Assembly (NCBI GenBank): GCA_023091735.1 | Contig: JALKBU010000055.1 | Span: 1-64,000, forward strand | Direction of reading: 5' to 3' | DNA: 64,000 nt | Source of the DNA: Trichomonas tenax | Taxonomy: Eukaryota; Parabasalia; Trichomonadida; Trichomonadidae | Translations under genes and position numbers: made by a program | The notes under the pieces: model-generated | What the model was told of the DNA's origin: nothing | What the model saw: the letters and a program-made list of their open reading frames with translations, nothing else | The model's database searches: none | In this document: positions 44,827 through 56,122 of the stretch, in pieces | Numbering within the stretch: position 1 is the first letter of the stretch | Layout of the letters: every line of letters starts with the position of its first letter

Positions 44827-45534
44827 ACTAAAAAACTTAATAGTGCTTTATCATCATATATTAACACAACAGGTTTTACAAAAGGGGAACCATATAATGA
44901 ACCATCTCTTTGGGCTGGATTTGATGATAGCTTTTATGCTGTATCCGCATATTAAATCTTAGCAAATGGTAGAGTTAGTTATACACAAGGTAACGCAATT
45001 AATGAAGGTTATATTATGAATAATTGTGGAACAACAGATACTATTAAGAAAACTGATGTATTTTCTAAAACAAGACACTCAGATGTTTGGAAACGTGTTA
45101 ATACTGTTAGATCTGGTACAGTTATTGATATGACTGCATTAGAAAGTGATAATACATTTGATGTTAATTTAGATTTGAAGATAGATATTAGAAGATTCTT
45201 ACCATTTGAAGCTATTAGGTTCTTACCTGATTTTGCTGGTAATATTCAACTCAAAGTTAAATTCACAGCAGATGCATTACAAATAGCACCATTAAGTTTA
45301 GATGATGTCTTGTTAACATCAAATAACTTAGCTAAGGTTAAAACATATCCACAAATTACTAATAGGTTTGTTCCATTAAATGAAGAATTTAAACATTTCA
45401 ATGCTATTACTAAAGCTGCTGATGGAATTTCATTAACAGTTATTAATAATACTATTACTAAGGTTTCTGCTAACTTTGTTGATTGTGCTGTTGTTGGTAA
45501 GAACTTCAGTTTAGATCCAGTTGTATATTCTTGA
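44827..45534 (+). mobile_element. Maverick/Polinton-like major capsid protein fragment
   Basis: One frame of about 236 codons, with a single TAA at 44953-44955. Its beta-rich sequence (LWAGFDDSFYAV, NTFDVNLDLKIDIRRFLPFE, LPDFAGNIQLKVKFTADA, RFVPLNE) reads like a double jelly-roll capsid of Maverick (Polinton) elements, which are very common in trichomonads. Codons are strongly A/T-ending (TTA, GTT, GCT, AAT), unlike the intact host genes nearby. Both ends are cut: a TGA at 44824-44826 precedes it, and the frame ends where BspA-like sequence begins. No polymerase, integrase or protease gene is present. The family call is by pattern and not verified. Confidence 0.5.
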
Positions 45535-46078
45535 TGAATATTTCAGTAAATTGGTTGAAATCGTTATTCCTTCGCTTGTTAATAATTTGCCCGTGACAAA
45601 ATTAAACTTCAGATGTTTCTGCGGTTGCACAAAATTAACAACATGTTATATTTCAAAAACTGTTAACATTCTATACGCAGTCACATTTTTCCAAACAAAT
45701 ATAACAAAAGTAGTCTTCGCCGAAAACTCAAACTGCACGCACATTGGATATTGGATATTTGCGTATTCGCCGATAGAAGTCTTTATGATTCCTCCTTCAG
45801 TGATATCAATTCACAAAGACGCTTTCATTAATGCACTCAATCTAAAATCGATATATTGTAATTCGTTAAATCCAACATTTACGAACAAACTAACAATTGA
45901 TTCAAACTTCACAGTTCATCTTCCTGTAAATTCTCCTCTCATAAATTTCGGAGGTGTTATGAATATCACAAAGGTTTTATCTGAATTCTCTAAATTTGCT
46001 CATTCTTGTCATCAGTTTCATTATCGAAATCCAATTTGCAGACTTTCATTTTGCATAATGATATTTATCATAGAATAA
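45535..46078 (+). pseudogene. BspA-like leucine-rich repeat fragment
   Basis: The frame extends from about 45521 (TTG, not a real start) to TAA at 46078. It holds LRR_5 repeats (FRCFCGCTKL, CTHIGYWIFAYSPIEVFMIP, VISIHKDAFINALNLKSIYC), and ends with a short tail. It lacks a signal peptide and membrane anchor. It begins precisely where the capsid-like frame ends, so the two pieces were joined by insertion or rearrangement. Confidence 0.65.
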
Positions 46079-46222
46079 GTAAATAGACGAATCAATTTTT
46101 ACATGATACCTTTTGCAACAGATATATATTATGAATAACTTTGCAATTGTCTATTATTTTTTTACGATATCATAAATTTGGATAAATTAGATACAGTTAA
46201 ACTTTTTAAAACAAAATAATAG

Positions 46223-49200
46223 TTAACAGTGCATTTCACAGCAGATGGAGTCGTTCATATCCCAGTATGACATTGGGTTGTACATTGGTGTGAGAAGTCT
46301 TCTATCATCTCTATCATGCTCTCTTGATACCAAATAAACAGGTTCGAAAACAGATCTCTTGACAGTCTCGTTCTTTCTGATGATCTGTGTTCTCGTTGGT
46401 GCAACCATTGATGAAATAGCTTGGACGAAGAATGGAGGAGCAATGGCACTAGAAACCATTGTGATGACTGAGCACCAATGGATTGGATTTGCTGTTGTTC
46501 TCCACATGACTAAGTACATATCCTTGAGCATCTCCATTGAGTCGATGGAGCTGGCGACGACAGCAAAGAAAACGTACAAGATCCAGCTGCCCCAAATGAA
46601 GATCAGGTTCAAAGCGGTGAAGTGCATTGTTTCGAGGGTGACAGTGAGAAGAACAATGAGAATGAGTGCACTGTAGACGACCTGCTGTGCTTCATCGAGG
46701 CTGGCAGCATTACCATCGACGTTATTTGCGTGGTGCTCTGTGAACACGAAGTACCAAATAATCGTTATAACAATTGCCTGGTAAACACCTCTCACGTACC
46801 ACCAGAACAATGTTCTCTTGTTGCAGAAGATGGAATGTTGCGAGTCCTGGTATACATATGGATGCAAGAAGACAGAGCTTTCTTCGATGTCCTTGTCCTG
46901 AAGGAAGAAAATGACTGGAAGAACCGTGAAAATAGCATTATAGCACATCAGGTTGAAGCTGTTGAAGAAACTGGCTGCGCTGTAGCCATTTGCAAACATG
47001 TACAATACCTGGATCAAGCAGACTAGTGTAGACTTGTAGAGACAGAACTGAGCAAGCCATGATGTTCTGTAAGCAGAATATCTTCCGTGAACAAGGAGAA
47101 GACGCTGGAGGAATCTAAATTGATGGAGTGTGAAATCAGCTGCTGTTGATGCCTGATTTCCTTCCTTTCCTTGGATACCAACACCAATGTGAGCTGCTCT
47201 AATCATAGGAACGTCATTACCTCCATCGCCAATTGACAAAACAGTTTTTGAAGCCGATTTAATGCAGTTGATAATCTCCGCTTTCTGCGATGGTGTTGCA
47301 CGAGAAACAATTACGCACTTCGCCATTGATGCGAGTTCTCTGAACTCATCAACAAGCGGTGGAGAGAGAAGCTCTGGAAGCGAAGCTTGTTGTGTTGTGC
47401 CTTGAATAGTTAAGTAATAAATGAAGTTTGGATTTCTCTGCATTTCTGATTGCACATATAACAATGCGTTGTGAAGCATATCAGGAACAGGGATTGTCTT
47501 GTAGCTTAAATCGAGGATCTTACCGTCATTCTGAATGAGCTGTGTTGAGAATGAGATTTTGATTGCTGTTTGCAAAATATCACCTGTAACCATCCAAACT
47601 TTGATTCCTGCATCGCGAAGCATTGAAATTGTCTCAGGAACGCCCTGTTGAAGCTTATCTTCGATGGCTGTTAAACCAAGAAGTTCTGATTCCAACTCTA
47701 TTTGATCGAATAAAGCATTTTCCTTCTTTTCACGTTTAGAAACATCTGCGCGAGCTTCTTCGACTCTTGCGATGAAATCGTTATACTCTGACTCAGAGAG
47801 TTCACGCTGTGAATGTGCCATGACTCTGAGGCCCATACCAGCAAGTTGATACATTTGGTGATCGAAGTTTTCAATTGACTTGTTATCGGCGCAGTTCTTT
47901 CCAATAAACTCACCGGCGCCTTTAGAAAGAAGAATATATCTCCCTGTTGCTAATTCTTTGACAATCACTGACATTCTCTTTCTTATGTAGTTGAATGGAA
48001 TTGTGAAAACAATTTCGTATTGTATTGGCTTAATCGCTAATGTTGTGCTCGATATTGTAAATGTTTTTCCTTCTTGAGAAACTGAAATTCCGAGCCTCGT
48101 TAATCCATTGATGAATGAGATTTCTTCGGGAGAAATACCGATTGGTTTTGAGTTTTCAATCTTGAGAGTGTGGCACAATGCAATATTGCGAACGAGAGCA
48201 ATAACATTTGGATCATTATTCAAGAAAGCATTTGTTAACAGCGCATCTTCATAGATTGCTTCGCTATCTGCTGAATAACCATACAAAAGACCTTTTACGG
48301 ACAACTTTTTAAGCTCCATTTGGTTCTCTGTTAATGTTCCGGTTTTATCAGTGAAAACATAATCAATTGCACCGAGATCTTCGATGACAGATGAATTCGA
48401 GCACTTAGAATGCAATATTTCACCACCAATGTTTCTTTTATCTAATGCCATCTTGTTATCCAATTGTATCCAGATCTTGTAAATGAACTTGCAAATATCT
48501 AAAGTGACTCTGAGAGAAATTGGTATCATTGTCGATGTCAATAAGAAGAATCTAACATAGAGAATGACCCAATCCTTTGCGGTGTATGAATCCATCTCCA
48601 AATACACGAAATCGTTCATGTGCTTCACTTGATAGTAGTTTCCAAAAGTGCCGCACGCGATTGCTAGAAGAAGTTGAGAAATAAAAACACCAATGGAGAC
48701 TTTATTGAACAGCTTCTCGATTTTTGTCCATTTGATGATCGGTTTCTTGCTATTTAAGCCTAATTTCGTTTGTGGACCAGCATAAGCGACAATTCCGTAA
48801 ATTTCGTTTATATTTCTGAGATATGTACCAGACTGAATGAAATTGTGGTTGGAAATCGATTGTGTTTGTTGATTAATTTCGATTTTTCCAGAAAAGCTGT
48901 ATAACTCTTGATTTGGCGCTTGACAAGTGATTTTCGCGTTCATCGAGTGCAAGCTTTCGGGATCGATGTTCTTTAAAATAGGTATAATCGATCTTTCTTT
49001 CAAGTTTGTTTCACCATCAAGATTTGCTGTTTCGATAGAACAAGTTCCATCATTTTCTGATGACTTTATCATGATTATGTCTGCAGGGCATTCTTTGTCT
49101 CGCTGCAGTATAACGATATCACCAACGTGTAGTTCTTCAGATTTAATTTCTTTTCTCACTCCATCAACAATAGCTGTGTATTTGCGGCTGTTGATTTCGT

Positions 49201-49513
49201 TATCGGCGTCGTGTATTTTGAGGTCATCGTAGCCTTCTCTGAAAATCGTGAATGAGAAAATGATGATAATCGGGATCCACGTTGTCAATGGATTTACTGG
49301 AGAGAGCTGCCTGAACGACTGCAGTGTTCCTATGAGGAAAAAGTAGAAATTCATGAAGCGTTTGAAGTGATTGAAAAAGATAAGAAAGAAAAACGAGTAC
49401 CAAGTGTACTTGGAGTTGACAATTTTATTGTTTGTGTGTTTTTTGTCCTTCGATCTGACTCCTGCGTAAAAATTTCTTTCGATTTCAATATTATTTTTCG
49501 AAAAACACCCCAT
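46223..49513 (-). CDS. P4-type ATPase (aminophospholipid flippase)
   Basis: 1096 residues, full length for the family. Visible landmarks: PISL in the fourth membrane helix (about 331-334), the P4 signature that replaces the cation site; NLDGETNLK in the actuator domain (about 164), with the DGET dephosphorylation loop; DKTGTLT (about 389-395), with the phosphorylated Asp; MVTGD; GDGGNDVPMI; and several hydrophobic helices at the C-terminus. These enzymes move phospholipids from the outer to the cytosolic leaflet. The N-terminus reads MGCFSKNN, an unusual possible acylation signal. The sequence AAAGTGACAA directly precedes the ATG. Confidence 0.96.
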   Translation of the reverse strand: MGCFSKNNIEIERNFYAGVRSKDKKHTNNKIVNSKYTWYSFFFLIFFNHFKRFMNFYFFLIGTLQSFRQLSPVNPLTTWIPIIIIFSFTIFREGYDDLKIHDADNEINSRKYTAIVDGVRKEIKSEELHVGDIVILQRDKECPADIIMIKSSENDGTCSIETANLDGETNLKERSIIPILKNIDPESLHSMNAKITCQAPNQELYSFSGKIEINQQTQSISNHNFIQSGTYLRNINEIYGIVAYAGPQTKLGLNSKKPIIKWTKIEKLFNKVSIGVFISQLLLAIACGTFGNYYQVKHMNDFVYLEMDSYTAKDWVILYVRFFLLTSTMIPISLRVTLDICKFIYKIWIQLDNKMALDKRNIGGEILHSKCSNSSVIEDLGAIDYVFTDKTGTLTENQMELKKLSVKGLLYGYSADSEAIYEDALLTNAFLNNDPNVIALVRNIALCHTLKIENSKPIGISPEEISFINGLTRLGISVSQEGKTFTISSTTLAIKPIQYEIVFTIPFNYIRKRMSVIVKELATGRYILLSKGAGEFIGKNCADNKSIENFDHQMYQLAGMGLRVMAHSQRELSESEYNDFIARVEEARADVSKREKKENALFDQIELESELLGLTAIEDKLQQGVPETISMLRDAGIKVWMVTGDILQTAIKISFSTQLIQNDGKILDLSYKTIPVPDMLHNALLYVQSEMQRNPNFIYYLTIQGTTQQASLPELLSPPLVDEFRELASMAKCVIVSRATPSQKAEIINCIKSASKTVLSIGDGGNDVPMIRAAHIGVGIQGKEGNQASTAADFTLHQFRFLQRLLLVHGRYSAYRTSWLAQFCLYKSTLVCLIQVLYMFANGYSAASFFNSFNLMCYNAIFTVLPVIFFLQDKDIEESSVFLHPYVYQDSQHSIFCNKRTLFWWYVRGVYQAIVITIIWYFVFTEHHANNVDGNAASLDEAQQVVYSALILIVLLTVTLETMHFTALNLIFIWGSWILYVFFAVVASSIDSMEMLKDMYLVMWRTTANPIHWCSVITMVSSAIAPPFFVQAISSMVAPTRTQIIRKNETVKRSVFEPVYLVSREHDRDDRRLLTPMYNPMSYWDMNDSICCEMHC

Positions 49514-50715
49514 TTGTCACTTTTTGTCTAAAAGTCTCATTTTTATTTTAATCTTTTTGGAATTCTCAGATTTTAATATATGTTACAACACTCTACTTTA
49601 TTTCTTGTTGCTATGTGAAGTCCATAGTCTCTAATATATCGATTCGAAAACATAAAATCACAAGATAATTTAGTTTTGATTAAGCCAAATGATACACTTA
49701 ACACTGATCAATTGAATGTTAAAAAGTTATTTTTCATAACTTCCTAAATGGTGAAGCATTTATCAAGAAATATCCAGTTAAACCAATAGAATCACAAGAA
49801 ATTTTCATTGCTGCTATCTAATATCAGTAGGATTTTTAAAATTAGAGAATTTAACAAAACTATCAGGCTGCTGCCATAGAATGCAAAAGAATTGATGATG
49901 CTTTCGTGTTCATCAGTATGATAACGAAAGATCTTAGTTTTATCAGTCCTTCCGCATCCAAAAATTGTCGAGAACTTCAGATAATTTTTTGAACTGATCA
50001 AGGGATGCATCCATGATAGCACGCACGTGACGAAATAAATACAACATAAATAGTGTAACAGGTTTCAAATGTGGTTACTTCAACAGGAAGAAAAGTGCTA
50101 TCTTCAGATGGATAAAAATAAATCAACGATATGAAGGCTTAGTGAAAATGACTGACTCTTCGATTAATATATTACAAACATGCATTATAACATGCACACA
50201 TCCTAACAAAGCTATTTTTTACACTTTGACAAAATCACTTTGCATCGTCAAAAATATTTATCATGAGAAATTTTGTTATTTAGGCTGTTGCTGATAGATT
50301 GCTCTGCATAAGATGGCTTTACACAAGTGCGAAATCATATGTACGTAGCAGGGTCAAAGTTTATTGAGATATGTTGTACATAAAATGATACCAGATGACC
50401 AAATAATTTCTAAACATCTCACTTAATTTTTCAATGAGTTCTCTCAATTTCCAATAACCTTTTTTGGAGACTAAAATAACTCATTCAAATGCATGATGTT
50501 AGATGAGTCTTAAATTCAAAAACATTTGTCAAATTGAGTTGATTAAAAAAATCAATTGAAATATAGGTATATCGGCGAAAATAAAGCAGAATTGCGAGAT
50601 TCTAATTTTTTTGAGCGAATCTAAAGTTCACAGCAGCTTTGCTGACTATGCACTCGCACTTCTATCAATAAAATGCTGTAAAGTTGCTTAAAAAGCAGAG
50701 ATTATAATCCAAAAA

Positions 50716-50819
50716 ATCAAATGTTATTGAAAATGGCGTGCTTCTTGCTCATCTCATCCAAAGCATCGATTTATTTGGAAAAATGGTCAAGAAACACGCC
50801 TTTTCCAATGTAATTTGAT
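50716..50819. repeat. 104-bp unit with 32-bp imperfect inverted arms
   Basis: ATCAAATGTTATTGAAAATG (50716 onward, through GGCGTGCTTCTTG at 50747) is complementary at about 27 of 32 positions to 50788-50819. The spacer is 40 bases. Confidence 0.65.
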
Positions 50820-51023
50820 CTTGAAATATAGCTGAACGCTATACTTCACTATGTATGGTAGATATTGAATACTTGCACTCTGTAGATGTAATTTTAGTGT
50901 TTGCTGGCGCCAGAAGTCGATAATTTATCCAAAAATATAAATACCTTCAAAAATGATCAATTTGTACCAGAAATTGATCTTTTATGATGATATCTAATAA
51001 CGGATAAATATAAACTACAGATT

Positions 51024-51098
51024 GCTTTGCATGTCATATGCCATGACAAACTGATGCACATAGGCTCTCTGTTTGTCATGACATATGACAAGCAAAGC
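51024..51098. repeat. 75-bp hairpin, 28-bp arms
   Basis: GCTTTGCATGTCATATGCCA (51024 onward) and its inverse at 51071-51098 pair over 28 bases with two mismatches. The loop is 19 bases. Weaker pairing continues outside (CTACAGATT versus AAATGTAG). Confidence 0.75.
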
Positions 51099-52574
51099 GA
51101 GAAATGTAGATCGATAAATCGAATGTTTATGTTTATCGCACTCTCTATGACTTCCTGAAGTTGCCAGATCATTCTGTGTTTTAATGACTTCATAGAACCA
51201 TAGAAAATGTAGTTTTGTAAAAGGAAAGTCGAATGAGTTCGATCTGAGCGAGTGTCGAAGTCATCAACATGCATAAATACACTCATATCACATTTAAAGA
51301 TGTGCTGTATTCTTTGGCACAAATTTATTCTTTAAAACAAATAGAATGATAAATATTAATGTTGATGCAGACCAATCATATATCGTCATGTAACATCATT
51401 TGCTTCATTTCACTCTTCATTCATTCATCTCTATCATTACATACAATGAATGCATTATAAAAGAAGTTCATGATGCAGAATATCATACAGCGATTGATTG
51501 CATAAAACAACACCCGTTTGAGCACAAGTAAAGCAATTAGTTGAGAACGATAAACGAAATATTTCGATTCATCGCGTCTTCTAAGACACTCCACGTTTTC
51601 TGGGTCATCACTTACCTCAATAAACAAACGAAAAATTTCTTTTGAATATCTTTCTGCGATCGTTATGTGACGAGAAGACTCATGAATATTTTTAAGGCTC
51701 CAGTTCCAAGTACTCAAATTTTAAGCTTCACTCTTCTACTCTAAAAGCCCAATCAAAAGACTTTAAAGTATATCTATATCATCATAAAGCAATACTTTTT
51801 GACAAATGTTTTGCATTTTCACTTGTATTAGTAGTTATGTCATTGAAACTATGTGAACATAAATATAAATATATGAAAACACCCATCCAACTTACTCAAT
51901 ATACTTAAACGCACAGACACATCGAGATACAATATCTCAAAAAAGTATTGAAGATGCAATCCAAGATATTAATCAGGTATTGAGAAATCGGCAAATCTTG
52001 CTTTTGGAATAATCGTCAAAATTTTCGTAAAAAAGTGTAAAATTCAGTGGAAATAATCGTACTTTTACATTTTTTATACCCTAACTTGACCCCCAACATT
52101 AATATCATAATGATGAAAAAACGAGTTAGATTGATACTCTATCATAGTGATGGAAATATAAAATTGATAGAAAACTTTCATGTTGCGAAATTTTAAAATT
52201 AATATCAATCTCATCAGAACATAGCACCACGCTAAACGAAGAGGTACATCAGCAATTTGCTATGATTGCCGCCTTCGAAAATGGGTCAAAAAATGCGATA
52301 TTCAGAACTTCAAAAATTTGAAATAATTTGACAATGCTGCTTTATCCTTCAGATTGCAGCCTCCACATATATGATAATTGACCTAAGCTTTGTAGATTAC
52401 TGTTTTAATTTTTCGAGATACGAACTGGAAATGCAAAATAATTTTTACAACACTTGCTTTTGATAGCACTCATATATCCTACATGATTCCCTCATTAATG
52501 CCTTTTAATTCTTTATATTTGGAGAGTAAATACAAGCATTTTATGTTATGCTATGTTTGTGCAAAAAATGATAC

Positions 52575-52595
52575 GACATGTAAAGTTTACATGTC
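52575..52595. repeat. 21-bp perfect palindrome with the GACATGTAAA word
   Basis: GACATGTAAA, one G, then TTTACATGTC: two identical inverted copies of the recurring word around a single base. It sits in non-coding sequence about 390 bases from the AATF stop codon. Confidence 0.85.
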
Positions 52596-52987
52596 AGCTA
52601 AGTTGAGATTTTGAAAAAAATCAATACAAAATAAGGTATACTGATAAAGTGAGTAAATAAATGATGACATATGCGAATATGGCTCCTGTATCATGATTTC
52701 ATTACTTTATCACAGCTTAGTATCACTTTAAAATATCATGTGGTGACTTCAAGTCCGCCTATGAATGGATAGAAATGAATACATTAGGTTTTTATCTGAT
52801 GTAATATCTGAAATTGAATCGTGATATGCCTTTGTATTGCCTATATCATCACTTTCATTTACATATTTGAAATTAAAACTTAACACTAATTATAATCGAG
52901 CTCATTACTTTTGATTTTCTAATGGCAATAGTACTGGAATTAAAATAAATAACCTTTATCTATATATATAAAATCAAATAAGTTCTA

Positions 52988-54145
52988 TTAGTTGCCACCC
53001 ATAAGTGACTTGAGCATAGCGTCAATGCTATCTGGTACAGGCTGCATTGTCGGTGCCATATAGTTCTGAAGCTCAGGAATGACTTCATATGAAATCTGTC
53101 TTGATCTAAGTCCAGCTTTTGTTGGATTTGTCTTCTTAACCTTTGCTAAAACCTCTGGATTCTTTTCGGAGACAATTTCACGCAATAATCTATCATAAAA
53201 ATCATCATCATTGTAATTACAGTGAAGGAATTCAGGGATGTTCTCAACACCAAAAATTCTCTTTTCTGTAATCCTTCTTGATGGATGTGTTAATGTTTCC
53301 ATATCGCGAAGTGCAGATGTGATTTGCTGTTCGATTGGTCTATTAATAACTGTACCACTACGAATACCGGCAGCTTGTCTAAGCTTTTGGCCCCAATGAG
53401 AGATGATATCCAACATTTTATCTTGTTTTGAGTCATCTTCCCACTGATAGTAACCAGAAATCGTATTTTTGAGTTTAGTGAAGTCTTGTTGAACCTTTTC
53501 TACAGCTTTATATGCTTCAATAAATGCATTCTTAATTTCTGGATCTTGCGCTGCGATAGAATACGGTGAAAATTCAGCATCGTTATCGAGTGAAGTTGGT
53601 GGAAGTTGGTTAATAAGCGATATAAGTGGATGAATTTTGAGGAATAAAGAAAGAATTCTCTTCTTTTGTTCTTGTAGAGCTGAAACACCATGTGCAATCT
53701 TCAAATCTTCTTCTCTTTGTTTGCTTACCATTGTGACAATATCAGCTTCCTCGTTTTCATCATCGATTTTATCAATTTCATCAGCAAGAGCATCGACTTC
53801 GCCCGCGTTCATATCAAGTAAATGATCGCTATCATCACTTTCGACTAATTCATCAGCAGAATCGCCAGATTGCTCTTCATCTTCTTCTTCATCGTAAATA
53901 TCCTCCTCGTAGTTGTCTGAATTGCTCAAATTAGCGTGATCTTCGAATTCCGTGTGCTTCTTTTCCTTTATATCGATTTCTGGCATTTCGCTCTGTCTTA
54001 TAACAGAAGGATTGTATTTTAATTCTGTTTCTATTTCACTTTCTTCCGCTTCGGACGAAAATTCGTTCTCATCTTCGATGTTCTTCTCCTTCTTGACGTA
54101 GCGCTTCGCGAGTTTATCGGCCGTGAAGTGCCTACGTGAAGACAT
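52988..54145 (-). CDS. AATF/Bfr2 (Traube-domain ribosome biogenesis protein)
   Basis: 385 residues. The N-terminal half is strongly acidic (EDIYDEEEDEEQ and similar), typical of AATF/Bfr2. The central helical domain (about 150-290) carries QEQKKRILSLFLKIHPLI. The C-terminal TRAUB-like block contains RQISYEVIPELQNYMAP, matching the KGRKxRYxVHxKLxNFMAP consensus, close to the end. Bfr2/AATF works in the nucleolus in small-subunit processome assembly. No intron or truncation is visible. Confidence 0.85.
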   Translation of the reverse strand: MSSRRHFTADKLAKRYVKKEKNIEDENEFSSEAEESEIETELKYNPSVIRQSEMPEIDIKEKKHTEFEDHANLSNSDNYEEDIYDEEEDEEQSGDSADELVESDDSDHLLDMNAGEVDALADEIDKIDDENEEADIVTMVSKQREEDLKIAHGVSALQEQKKRILSLFLKIHPLISLINQLPPTSLDNDAEFSPYSIAAQDPEIKNAFIEAYKAVEKVQQDFTKLKNTISGYYQWEDDSKQDKMLDIISHWGQKLRQAAGIRSGTVINRPIEQQITSALRDMETLTHPSRRITEKRIFGVENIPEFLHCNYNDDDFYDRLLREIVSEKNPEVLAKVKKTNPTKAGLRSRQISYEVIPELQNYMAPTMQPVPDSIDAMLKSLMGGN

Positions 54146-55099
54146 TATATTTTTTTAGAGGACGATAGAGAGTACATTTTTTTTTCTTTGAAAATCTTGT
54201 TTTATTTTTGTTATATTTGGATATTCCTAGTAGCTCCATATCTATTTATCAAAGTTTGAGATAAAAATACCATTTAAAAATCAATCTTCAAATTTATTTC
54301 TTTTTTCATGATTTTAACAAATGCAATCATATAAACCCTATTTTGCCAAGTCATGTTAATATCTTTATATAGACAAAATGCACATATATATAATTATCTA
54401 TGCACTTTGCTGAATAAGAACTTCGCCGAGAAATATTTTTGAAAATACATTCTCCGTTTTGTGGAAACGGTGCAAAATGAACAAATTTTAATCAATTACT
54501 ATCTATCAGCTAATTCAGTCTTTGACAATTATATAAAACATCATGATCGCATATTTTGTATTGTTCCATATGGAAAATGCATTCGTTTCATGGTCATTAT
54601 AATTCCACTTCTGATTTTAATCAGCACACAAAAATCAATTCAGTGTCAGCTATGTGTGAACATTGATCATTAGTCGAAACACAATATACTAATAATGAAC
54701 AATCACAAAGGAAAAAAACCAGCACTTTATGGACATATAAAAATGATGTGTTTTATTTATTCGAAATAAATAGTGGCTTTTGTATATGTGAACAACATTA
54801 GAAATCAGATAAATTATCTGTGTATGAAATTTGAAATAATCGTTTCATATCTTTATTTTCCAAACATCACCAATTTCTCCGATGATGTTTTAATTTGCAT
54901 GATTTTGAAATTGATAAAGGATTATAACAATGATTTGACGTTGATCGTAATGCATTAAATGAAACTATTATTTTGATTGGTATTGGAATGTTTCTAAATT
55001 GTTTCTATTCAAAGATATTTGACAATTAAAAGTGACATAATTTTTGATTAGAAATGACTCAATGTTGCATAATTTTTAATATCAGTTAATGTAGTTTGG
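54146..55099. other. Intergenic, no gene seen
   Basis: AT-rich spacer of about 950 bases. Frames such as 54461-54673 and 54773-54958 lack gene-like composition. Confidence 0.5.
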
Positions 55100-56095
55100 G
55101 ATCACTCAGGTCAAATAATCCTCGCGAAGGTATCAAATGTCATTCATTTCGAGATGCCTTCGACTTGTTCAAGGAACTTTATATACAGATTATTGCTTTT
55201 ATTAATCTAGAAACACATTGCAGACCGTAAATTTTTCTGTTAATCTTCAAGCAATTGGAGCAAATGTGTTTTATAGATGTTTAAAATTGAGCTCGATTGA
55301 TTTAATAATATGCACGAAATTAAGCGTTATTGCACACAATGCTTTTTGATCTTATCCATCTATATCATATTTAACACTCCCGCCATCCATAACAACAATG
55401 CAAGACAATATTTTTGATGGAAGCCAATTCAGTTTTAATTTTATTTTCACGTTAAATTCTATTTTAAATTCCATTGCATTTTGCTGATTTGGACCAAATT
55501 TTGTTGAGTTTTCTATTGATCCAGATGTGACCATATTCAAGCTTTATTGTGGGTGTGTTTATAGCAATGATTATAGTACAATTTATGCCATTTCTGCATC
55601 TGTGACTGATTTGATTTTTCATCCGAATGTAAATCGCATTGAAAATACAGCTCTTAAATCATTAAATGTCAGATATATTAAAATACCTGATTCAGCGAAT
55701 TACATTTCAACGTATGCTATTATTTTATGTCCATAGTTAGAAATTTTAATATTCTCTTCAAGAATTGATCAATTAAGAGATTATAGCATTTCATATTTAC
55801 CTAATCTAAGAGAAATAATCTTTCCAGAAGGTCTTAAATCGATTCCTTATACATTAATCTACAAAATAGATAAGTTAGCAAGAATTCGTTTACCATCTAA
55901 TTGCACTATTGCAGCAAATGCATTTCAGTTGATACCAAATTTAAAAATTGCAGAAGTTAAAGATAAGAATCTTATTGATTCATATGTCAAAGGAGGAATT
56001 CCTCGACAAGCATTTTTTGCTCCAGTAACGTGTAAAATTAGTAGAACTTCCATTACAAAGTTTTTATGTATTGATTATATTATAAACTCAACATA
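55100..56095 (+). pseudogene. BspA-like leucine-rich repeat pseudogene
   Basis: From about 55100 the plus strand encodes LRR_5 units (IGANVFYRCLKLSSIDL, VIAHNAF), then ALKSLNVRYIKIP and LPNLREIIFPEGLKSIP. Interruptions are a stop after AHNAF, further stops near 55490, and TAG at 55734-55736 where CPxLEIL is expected. After the TAG the frame stays open to a TAA near 56095. No signal peptide or membrane anchor is seen. It lies tail to tail with the intact BspA gene. Confidence 0.7.
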
Positions 56096-56122
56096 AGATC
56101 AATAAAATAAAGTTTTTTTAGT

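Larger units (their letters stand above)
49514..52987. other. 3.5-kb gene-free stretch with fold-back repeats
   Basis: No intact gene is visible. Short frames at 49792-50022, 50957-51322 and 51421-51717 are not recognised; the second lies across a hairpin and is probably chance. The inverted repeats at 50716-50819, 51024-51098 and 52575-52595 are listed separately. Confidence 0.5.

Noticed and set aside
50957..51322. 121-codon minus-strand frame
   Set aside because: It spans the hairpin at 51024-51098, has no domain and unusual composition; probably chance.
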